From Bacillota bacterium (GTDB lineage Bacteria > Bacillota > Clostridia > Peptostreptococcales > Anaerovoracaceae): a stretch of DNA of 7,341 nucleotides. The stretch spans positions 1-7,341 of the forward strand of contig JAGATO010000177.1 in assembly GCA_017621195.1 (NCBI GenBank), written 5' to 3'. The notes under the pieces were generated by a model. The model searched no databases and was not told where the DNA came from. It saw nothing but the letters and a program-made list of their open reading frames with translations. Positions 1 through 5,109 of this stretch are shown piece after piece. The position numbers and the translations under genes were made by a program. Position 1 is the first letter of the stretch; each line of letters begins with the position of its first letter.

Positions 1-278
1 CATTCTATCGCAAGGGACTGCTGTTTGCCTTCAACTTCAATCCTGTCCAGTCCTTCACCGACGTTCGGATCCCCGTTCCGGCCAATGCGGACTACGAGGT
101 GAAGCTGTCCAGCGACGACGAGCAGTACGGAGGACAGAACCGAATCGAACACATGGTCTATCCCGTACAGGAAGAGGATGGTACATACTCCATTTCTCTG
201 TATCTGCCGGCTCGCACGGCGGTGGTGCTGAAGGAAGGCCGGATTCGTAAGGCCAAGTTCGAAGGAACGGCAAAATAA
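1..278 (+). CDS. glgB: 1,4-alpha-glucan branching enzyme, C-terminal end (partial)
   Basis: This is the 3' end of a gene that begins before the window. The reading frame starts at base 3, gives 91 residues and stops at TAA 276-278. The fragment matches the all-beta C-terminal domain of GH13_8 (eukaryote-type) glycogen branching enzymes. Visible landmarks are LLFAFNFNPVQSFTD near the start, the SSDDEQYGG segment about residues 38-46, and the closing LYLPARTAVVLKEG, which corresponds to the family's FNFHP..S..D, SDD..FGG and YLPSRTA(L/V)VL motifs. The complete enzyme makes alpha-1,6 branches in cytoplasmic glycogen. Its catalytic barrel lies outside the window, so activity cannot be judged. A hairpin terminator follows 13 bases after the stop, so the next operon is separate. 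A related GH13 glycosidase with the same C-terminal domain is the main alternative. Confidence 0.83.
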   Translation, partial: FYRKGLLFAFNFNPVQSFTDVRIPVPANADYEVKLSSDDEQYGGQNRIEHMVYPVQEEDGTYSISLYLPARTAVVLKEGRIRKAKFEGTAK

Positions 279-291
279 GAAAAGCGAAACG

Positions 292-332
292 GAGGCTGTC
301 TCCCGTCATCGATGGGAGGCGCCTCTTTTGTT
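292..332 (+). terminator. Rho-independent terminator after glgB
   Basis: The hairpin has outer arms GAGGC (292-296) and GCCTC (321-325) and inner arms CTCCC (300-304) and GGGAG (314-318). They are separated by a 3x2 internal loop, with a 9-base apical loop. TTTTGTTGT follows directly. It lies 13 bases after the glgB stop and ahead of a new promoter. Confidence 0.75.
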
Positions 333-339
333 GTCGATA

Positions 340-354
340 AACAAATGGTTTGTT
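340..354. repeat. Inverted repeat upstream of and touching the -35 (candidate operator)
   Basis: AACAAA-TGG-TTTGTT is a perfect 6-bp inverted repeat with a 3-base centre. Its right arm overlaps the first two bases of the -35 box of the esterase operon. A regulator binding site is an inference from position only. The sequence matches no operator I can name with certainty, and short AT-rich palindromes also arise by chance. Confidence 0.4.
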
Positions 355-381
355 GACTTTGTTATGTACTTATGATAAACT
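353..381 (+). promoter_or_regulatory. Sigma-A-type promoter of the esterase/ATP-grasp operon
   Basis: The -35 is TTGACT (353-358), followed by a 17-base spacer and a -10 TAAACT (376-381). TGA (373-375) directly before the -10 forms an extended -10. Transcription would start near 388, giving a leader of about 29 bases before the ATG at 417. It follows the glgB terminator and is the only convincing promoter ahead of the three-gene operon. Confidence 0.65.
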
Positions 382-386
382 TATCA
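373..386. repeat. Palindrome over the -10 of the esterase operon promoter (candidate operator)
   Basis: TGATAA-AC-TTATCA is a perfect 6+6 palindrome with a 2-base centre, and it covers the whole -10 and its TG extension. Its centre is about 32 bases (three helical turns) from the centre of the inverted repeat at 340-354. That would suit cooperative repressor binding. The role is inferred from position. Confidence 0.4.
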
Positions 387-402
387 ATAATTTCTATACG
401 AA

Positions 403-407
403 AGGTG
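403..407 (+). promoter_or_regulatory. Ribosome binding site fixing the start at 417
   Basis: AGGTG lies nine bases before the ATG at 417-419. An in-frame ATG at 372 sits inside the promoter, upstream of the predicted transcript start, and has no Shine-Dalgarno sequence. The 15 extra residues it would add are therefore unlikely to be translated. Confidence 0.65.
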
Positions 408-416
408 AAATTTGGG

Positions 417-1187
417 ATGATTGAAAAATGGAATATTACGATTCCGGAGCTGAGTGGCGACGAGCCTCGCAGCGCCTATATTTACGTGCCCGACTGGTGG
501 GAAGAGGATTCGGAGGAACGATTTCCTGTGCTATATATGTTCGACGGCCACAACGTGTTCTTCGATGAGGACGCCACCTACGGGAAGAGCTGGGGAATGG
601 CGGAATTTGCGGAAGAAAGCCAGCTGCCTGTGATCATCGCGGCGGTGGAGTGCAACCACGGTCCCAACAACGATCGGCTGCGGGAGTATTCTCCTTACGA
701 CTTCAGGGACAGGGCCTTCGGCAGCGTCCGAGGAGACGGACGCATCACCATGGAATGGTTTGTCAACGCCTTCAAGCCCTTTATTGACGAGAATTTTCCC
801 ACGCTGCCTCAACGGGGATTTACCTTTATCGCCGGCAGTTCCATGGGAGGACTGATGAGCCTGTATGCGGTAATGGAATACAATCACGTCTTTTCCCGGG
901 CAGCAGCATTATCTCCGTCCCTGTGGGCCGGCGGCGATCAGCTGGAACGGCTGCTGCGGACAGCGCCCCTGACGGGAGAGACGGTGGTCTACATGGATTA
1001 CGGTTCGGAAGAACTGTCCAACCACAGAGGAATGAAGCGTCGGTTCATCGACGCGACATCGCGGCTGATCCAACGGGGCGTCATGGTGGAAAGCCGCATC
1101 GTACCCGGTGGCGATCACAGCGAGGCCAGCTGGGAGCGTCAGATCCCGTTCTTCATGGGTACTCTGCTTTATGGAATCGTAGAATAA
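417..1187 (+). CDS. Alpha/beta-hydrolase esterase, Fes/YbbA-like (PF00756 family)
   Basis: This is a 256-residue cytoplasmic serine hydrolase of the 'putative esterase' family (enterochelin esterase Fes, YbbA, esterase D-like). The fold is seen as the strand FPVLYMFDGHNVF (36-48), the nucleophile elbow G140-S-S142-M-G144 and the C-terminal catalytic histidine in GGDH (H234). The acid is probably D194 in VVYMDYGSEE or one of the glutamates just after it. FDGHNVFFDE near residues 42-51 is typical of the family and helps shape the oxyanion hole. No signal peptide is present and the length is normal. The start was chosen by the ribosome site at 403-407, because an upstream ATG at 372 lies inside the promoter. 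It is the first gene of an operon, 19 bases before a second hydrolase, with an ATP-grasp ligase after that. Family members cleave siderophore, acyl or feruloyl esters or amides. The substrate here cannot be told from sequence. Confidence 0.85.
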   Translation: MIEKWNITIPELSGDEPRSAYIYVPDWWEEDSEERFPVLYMFDGHNVFFDEDATYGKSWGMAEFAEESQLPVIIAAVECNHGPNNDRLREYSPYDFRDRAFGSVRGDGRITMEWFVNAFKPFIDENFPTLPQRGFTFIAGSSMGGLMSLYAVMEYNHVFSRAAALSPSLWAGGDQLERLLRTAPLTGETVVYMDYGSEELSNHRGMKRRFIDATSRLIQRGVMVESRIVPGGDHSEASWERQIPFFMGTLLYGIVE

Positions 1188-1206
1188 ACAATGGAGGTGG
1201 TCCCCA

Positions 1207-1965
1207 ATGGAGACACAATACATCAGAGAATACAGCCACAATCTGGGAAGAAACATGGAATGCAAGCTCTACGGCCACGCCGGCCGACCGGTCCTGTTTT
1301 TGCCCTGTCAGGATGGCCGCTTTTTCGACTTTGAAAACTTTCACATGACCGACACCTGGGCTCCCTGGATCGAGTCCGGTCAGATCATGGTGCTTGCTGT
1401 GGATACCATCGATCAGGAGACATGGTCCGATCGGTACGGCGATCCCTACTGGCGGATTCGCCGGTACGAGCAATGGGTTCGCTACATCGTGGACGAGGTG
1501 GCGCCGTTCCTGCAATCGCTGGCCAGAGAGCGCGGCGGCGAAGCGGCAGATTGCGGCATCATCACCTTCGGCTGCAGCATGGGAGCAACCCACGCGCTGA
1601 ACCTGTTCCTTCGCTTCCCCGACATCTTCACCGGTACGCTGTCCCTCAGCGGGATCTACACGGCGGAGTTCGGCTGGGGCGACTATATGGACGAGGTGGT
1701 CTATCAGAATTCGCCGGTACACTACATGGCGAACATGCCGGCGGATCATCCTTACATAGAAAAGTACAACAGGGACTGCGGCATCGTCTGCGTGGGACTG
1801 GGGGCCTGGGAGGATCCTTCCACCACCCAGCGGCTGGACCAGATTTTCCGCGAAAAGGGGATCGATATCTGGGTTGATTTCTGGGGGTATGACGTCAACC
1901 ACGACTGGCCCTGGTGGTACAAACAAGTGGCCTATTTCGTACCGAAGCTGCTGGAAGGAAAGTAA
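1207..1965 (+). CDS. Second alpha/beta-hydrolase esterase (COG4947-like)
   Basis: This 252-residue alpha/beta hydrolase is clearly different from the gene before it. The N-terminal half has a short beta-hairpin and the strand PVLFLPCQDGRFFDFENF (28-45). The nucleophile elbow is F121-G-C-S124-M-G126, the acid is probably E202 or D203 in GLGAWED, and the histidine is H232 in NHDWPWWY. The C-terminal half is rich in tryptophan and tyrosine, which suggests an aromatic-lined pocket. No signal peptide or membrane segment is seen. GGAGG (1193-1197) nine bases before the ATG gives strong initiation, and the 19-base gap to the upstream stop shows co-transcription. I recognise the 'esterase/lipase superfamily enzyme' type, but not a characterised member. 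Sharing an operon with the ATP-grasp ligase suggests a hydrolytic or transfer step in the same small-molecule pathway. Confidence 0.78.
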   Translation: METQYIREYSHNLGRNMECKLYGHAGRPVLFLPCQDGRFFDFENFHMTDTWAPWIESGQIMVLAVDTIDQETWSDRYGDPYWRIRRYEQWVRYIVDEVAPFLQSLARERGGEAADCGIITFGCSMGATHALNLFLRFPDIFTGTLSLSGIYTAEFGWGDYMDEVVYQNSPVHYMANMPADHPYIEKYNRDCGIVCVGLGAWEDPSTTQRLDQIFREKGIDIWVDFWGYDVNHDWPWWYKQVAYFVPKLLEGK

Positions 1966-2014
1966 GACACAACAGAAACAGCAGTAAAATATATAAAGAA
2001 AAGAGAGAAGAGCT

Positions 2015-3208
2015 ATGAAAAACTTCGTGTTTATCTCCCCGAACTTTCCCGTGAACTACTGGAAGTTCTGCTACGAACTGAAGAACAATGGAATGAACGT
2101 GTTGGGTATTGGTGACCAGCCCTACGACGAACTGTGCTGGGAGCTGAAGAACAGCCTGACGGAATACTACAAAGTAAGCAGCATGGAAAACTACGATGAG
2201 GTGTACCGTGCCGTAGCATTTTTCATTCACAAGTACGGCCGCATTGACTGGCTGGAGTCCAACAATGAATACTGGCTGATGAAGGACGCTCAGCTGCGGA
2301 CGGATTTCAACATCACCACCGGATTCCAGGCCAAGGACATGGATCCCATCAAGTACAAGTCCAAGATGAAGGAAAAGTTCATCAAGGCGGGGCTTCCGGT
2401 AGCCCGCTATCATCTGGTGGACGATCTGGAGGGATGCCGCGCCTTCCTGAAGAAGGTGGGCTATCCCGCGGTTGCCAAGCCGGATAACGGCGTGGGAGCA
2501 GAGGCCACCTACAAGCTGACCTGCGATGAGGATCTGGTGAACTTCATCGATACCTATGACAGGAATGTACCCTACATCATGGAAGAGTTCGTTAACGCTC
2601 AGGTCAACTCCTACGATGCTATCATCGATGCCGATGGAGAACCGGTATTTGAGACCGGAAACGTCACCGTGCTTTCTCTGATGGACGTGGTCAATCAGCA
2701 GGATAATTCCATCTACTTCATACATAAGGACCTGCCGGAGGACACCAGAAAGGCCGGTCGTGCCACGGTGAAGAGCTTCGGCGTCAAGAGCCGCTTCGTT
2801 CATCTGGAATACTTCCGCCTGACTCAGGACCAGGAAGGTCTGGGTAAGGAGGGCGATCTGGTAGGCCTGGAAGTCAACATGCGTCCGCCCGGGGGCTTCA
2901 CTCCCGACATGCACAATTTTGGAAACAGCACCAACGTATACAAGGTGTGGGCAGACATGATCGCTTTCAATCACACCGATTTGAAGGAAGGGGAGCATTT
3001 CTACTGTGCATTCATGGGACGCCGCGACGGCAAGGACTTCGTCCTGAGCCACGATGAGCTGGTGGAAAAATACAAAGACAATATGAAGATGATCGAGCGG
3101 ATTCCCGATGCTCTGTCCGGAGCCATGGGAAATCAAATGTATGTGGGCAACTTCTCCACCCGGGAAGAAATGGACCAGTTCTATCACGATGCCTGTCTCT
3201 GCAGATAA
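2015..3208 (+). CDS. Stand-alone ATP-grasp ligase (carboxylate-amine/thiol ligase type)
   Basis: This 397-residue cytoplasmic enzyme has a pre-ATP-grasp Rossmann-like region (about 1-110) and an ATP-grasp core (about 115-320). Visible ATP-binding features are K155 in VAKPDNGVGAEA (glycine loop), YIMEEFV with E190/E191 (adenine-side hinge), E265 in FVHLEYF and the metal-binding E286-V-N288-M-R290 in GLEVNMRPPGG. These match the carbamoyl-phosphate-synthase-like ATP-grasp family. Such enzymes activate a carboxylate as an acyl phosphate and join it to an amine, thiol or similar nucleophile. The C-terminal 75 residues (to CLCR) are not recognised. The ATG at 2015 has only a GA-rich ribosome site (about 2001-2010). 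It starts 49 bases after the second hydrolase, with no clear promoter between, and a strong terminator follows. Its substrates are unknown; nothing here marks it as a purine or cell-wall enzyme. Confidence 0.85.
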   Translation: MKNFVFISPNFPVNYWKFCYELKNNGMNVLGIGDQPYDELCWELKNSLTEYYKVSSMENYDEVYRAVAFFIHKYGRIDWLESNNEYWLMKDAQLRTDFNITTGFQAKDMDPIKYKSKMKEKFIKAGLPVARYHLVDDLEGCRAFLKKVGYPAVAKPDNGVGAEATYKLTCDEDLVNFIDTYDRNVPYIMEEFVNAQVNSYDAIIDADGEPVFETGNVTVLSLMDVVNQQDNSIYFIHKDLPEDTRKAGRATVKSFGVKSRFVHLEYFRLTQDQEGLGKEGDLVGLEVNMRPPGGFTPDMHNFGNSTNVYKVWADMIAFNHTDLKEGEHFYCAFMGRRDGKDFVLSHDELVEKYKDNMKMIERIPDALSGAMGNQMYVGNFSTREEMDQFYHDACLCR

Positions 3209-3233
3209 GGAAAAACCATATTTCGAGCGAACC

Positions 3234-3278
3234 AACCCGCATTCCAGTGCATCAACATAGGGATGCGGGTTTCTTTCT
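3234..3278 (+). terminator. Rho-independent terminator of the esterase/ATP-grasp operon
   Basis: A 12-bp stem pairs 3234-3245 (AACCCGCATTCC) with 3260-3271 (GGGATGCGGGTT). It contains one T-G wobble and encloses a 14-base loop. A T-rich tail TCTTTCT follows. It begins 26 bases after the ATP-grasp stop and separates the operon from the next promoter. Confidence 0.85.
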
Positions 3279-3302
3279 GGGAGGATTTCCCGCGGCGCGG
3301 GG

Positions 3303-3331
3303 TTACGTTTTCCAGCGGAGTCTGGTATAAT
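3303..3331 (+). promoter_or_regulatory. Extended -10 promoter of the membrane glycosyltransferase gene
   Basis: A perfect TATAAT (3326-3331) is preceded by TGG (3323-3325), making an extended -10. The -35 at 17-base spacing is weak (TTACGT, 3303-3308), as is common when the TGn element is present. The start site would be near 3338, giving a very short leader of about 20 bases. Confidence 0.6.
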
Positions 3332-3347
3332 GGCAGTATCTTTCAGC

Positions 3348-3352
3348 GAGGT
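3348..3352 (+). promoter_or_regulatory. Ribosome binding site favouring a GTG start at 3361
   Basis: GAGGT lies eight bases before GTG 3361-3363 but only two bases before ATG 3355-3357. That spacing is too short for normal initiation at the ATG, so the GTG two codons downstream is preferred. Confidence 0.45.
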
Positions 3353-3360
3353 ACATGGTA

Positions 3361-5001
3361 GTGAAAAATCGAAGTTACGATGGGTGCCGATGGATCGCAA
3401 CCGCTATCGGCGTGGCGGTGCTGGCATTGCTTCTGGGGCTTTGTTTGACCCAGAGAGTCTACATTACGCAGAACAAACAGGAGCAGGTGGTTGTTCAGGG
3501 ACTGACCGCCGGTTTTTACATGTTTCTTGTCGTGTCGACCGCCGTTTTGCTGGCTCTGTGCAAAGCGTTGGGACGCGTTTCGGAGCGAACGCTGTTTTTG
3601 GTGGGAACGATTCTCTATGGAATCGCCGGCTGTTACCTGATCGTCAACGTGGAACCGGAGCTCCGGGCTGATGCCCAGGGAGTTTTTACAGCGGCGTTGC
3701 AGTTCAACGCCGGGGATTTTTCTTCACTGGACAAGGGAAATTACATGTTTTCCTATCCCCATCAGCTGGGCCTGATGACGCTGGAACGGCTGTGGCTGGC
3801 ACTGGGCGGCGTGACGACGGAGTCGGAATCCGCGGCCTTCGGCGTCCGGCTTTTGTTCGCGATCAACCTGGGCTACGTGATCCTGATCAACTTCCTCCTG
3901 TGGCAGCTGTCCCGGCTGTGGTTTGTGAAAGGAGAAGACCGGGAATCGCTGATCCCGCGGTATTCGATCCTGTTGTCGTTTCTGTTTCTTCCCCAGCTGT
4001 TTTTCATCCTGTTTGTCTACGGTTCGCTACCGGGGATGGCCTGTATTTTGGCCGCGGCGTTTTTCCTGACCAAGTGGTTTCGCCAGGGCGGCGAAGAGAG
4101 GAGTCGCTTGTATTTCGCCCTGACCGTTGTGGCAGCGGCGCTGGCCGTCATGGTTCGAAACAACTACATGATCGGAGTTCTGGCGCTGATGGCAGCGACA
4201 TTTTTGAGGCTGTTACAGAAGCGGCATCTCCGGGATTTGGCGTTGATCCTGTGTCTGGCCCTGACACTCTCAGCACCCATGAAGCTCCTTCGCCCCTGCT
4301 ACGAAGCCATCACCGGCGCGGAGATCGGAGAGGGAATGCCCATGAGCCTGTATGCGGCCATGGCCATGCAGGAAGGAAACCGGGGCAACGGCTGGTACAA
4401 TTCCTACAGCATCAACACCTATGTGGGCGCGGATTACGACAGCGAAGTCGCCGATGCGCAGGCGAGAGACGATATTGAAGCGCAGCTCGATGAATTCCGC
4501 GACGATCCGGCCTATGCGGTCAGGTTCTACGGAGAAAAGGTGAGATCCATCTGGTGCGATCCCACGTTTCAGTCCATCTGGTCGGGGCCGCTGGACGATA
4601 TGGGGCAGGAAACTCACACGCTGTTTCTGAAGGAAATCTATTCCGCGGGACCAGTGTATGAGAGGATCGCTTCCTTCTGTCAGGTGGTGGTGATCCAGAT
4701 TCTGGGGTTCGCGCTGGCGGCAACGGTCCGATTGATGGGCCGGAAGGGGAAGGACGAAGAGGTCGTTGCGGAACAGAGACCGGAAGTGCTGTTTCCGGTG
4801 ATCTTTCTGGTCGGCGGATTTTTATTTCACATTCTATGGGAGGCCAAGAGTCAGTACGTTTTCATGTACCTGGTGGGCCTGATCCCCTTGGCCGCCTTTG
4901 GGATTACGTCGGGTTCTGGTATTCTATGGCCTGTTCGTGGTGGACAAGTACAAGAGAATGAGGAAATATCAGTTTCTGTTCTTCTGGCGAAGGGAGAATG
5001 A
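3361..5001 (+). CDS. GT-C membrane glycosyltransferase, GT39/PMT-like, probable 3' frameshift
   Basis: This is a polytopic inner-membrane protein of about 546 residues (numbering here is from ATG 3355). Hydrophobic segments lie near 13-32, 50-69, 80-98, 162-185, 203-222, 224-240, 252-267, 271-287, 294-308, 441-459, 479-496 and 500-516. The first large outside loop (about 99-160) carries D106 in RADAQGV and NYMFSYPHQLG (129-139), the layout of lipid-phosphate-sugar-dependent GT39/ArnT/PMT-type enzymes. A second soluble region (about 312-437) lies between membrane helices. Such enzymes move a sugar from a polyprenyl-phosphate donor to a protein, lipid or wall glycan outside the membrane; the acceptor is unknown. 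It is transcribed alone from its own promoter. The final 32 residues (ITSGSG to the end) have poor codon usage and look out of frame. The +1 frame from about 4901 continues for about 49 residues to TAA 5051-5053, with a hydrophobic then basic tail. Confidence 0.72.
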   Translation: MKNRSYDGCRWIATAIGVAVLALLLGLCLTQRVYITQNKQEQVVVQGLTAGFYMFLVVSTAVLLALCKALGRVSERTLFLVGTILYGIAGCYLIVNVEPELRADAQGVFTAALQFNAGDFSSLDKGNYMFSYPHQLGLMTLERLWLALGGVTTESESAAFGVRLLFAINLGYVILINFLLWQLSRLWFVKGEDRESLIPRYSILLSFLFLPQLFFILFVYGSLPGMACILAAAFFLTKWFRQGGEERSRLYFALTVVAAALAVMVRNNYMIGVLALMAATFLRLLQKRHLRDLALILCLALTLSAPMKLLRPCYEAITGAEIGEGMPMSLYAAMAMQEGNRGNGWYNSYSINTYVGADYDSEVADAQARDDIEAQLDEFRDDPAYAVRFYGEKVRSIWCDPTFQSIWSGPLDDMGQETHTLFLKEIYSAGPVYERIASFCQVVVIQILGFALAATVRLMGRKGKDEEVVAEQRPEVLFPVIFLVGGFLFHILWEAKSQYVFMYLVGLIPLAAFGITSGSGILWPVRGGQVQENEEISVSVLLAKGE

Positions 5002-5034
5002 TTTTCAGAAAATTATCTTATTCCTGATTCGAGA

Positions 5035-5063
5035 TGGAGAAAGAGGGGAATAAATAATATAAT
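5035..5063 (+). promoter_or_regulatory. Promoter of the acyl-CoA dehydrogenase fusion gene
   Basis: A perfect TATAAT (5058-5063) has TGGAGA (5035-5040, four of six matches to TTGACA) upstream at 17-base spacing. The predicted start is near 5070, giving a leader of about 40 bases to the ATG at 5110. No terminator is visible between the upstream gene and this promoter, so some read-through is possible. Confidence 0.6.
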
Positions 5064-5073
5064 AGTCTACTAT
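5062..5073. repeat. Palindrome at the transcription start of the fusion gene (candidate operator)
   Basis: ATAGT-CT-ACTAT is a perfect 5+5 palindrome that overlaps the end of the -10 and the predicted start site. A repressor site is possible, but it is short and does not extend outward, so chance cannot be excluded. Confidence 0.3.
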
Positions 5074-5109
5074 GTAACCACTGCAAACTGAGATATAAGG
5101 AGGACGAAT

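Noticed and set aside
1153..1926. A 257-codon minus-strand open frame opposite the second hydrolase.
   Set aside because: It has no recognisable motif, is rich in His/Arg/Val shadows of the sense codons, and overlaps a gene with a clear catalytic triad.
1966..2014. AT-rich gap before the ATP-grasp gene as an internal promoter.
   Set aside because: TAAAAT- and ATATAA-like strings are present, but no -35 is found at a suitable distance, so co-transcription with the hydrolases is the simpler view.
3279..3302. GC-rich stretch with small self-complementary pieces (CCGCGGCGCGG) after the operon terminator.
   Set aside because: The stems are only a few bases long and have no T-run. It is probably just the spacer before the next promoter.
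1895..3400. A 501-codon open frame on the minus strand opposite the ATP-grasp gene.
   Set aside because: It lies fully antisense to a gene with clear ATP-grasp motifs. It runs through the terminator at 3234-3278 and shows no domain-like composition. Its openness comes from codon bias on the other strand.
3792..4478. A 228-codon alternative frame inside the glycosyltransferase gene.
   Set aside because: It is Arg/Gly/Pro-rich, typical of an out-of-frame reading of GC-rich DNA, while the main frame gives coherent membrane helices here.
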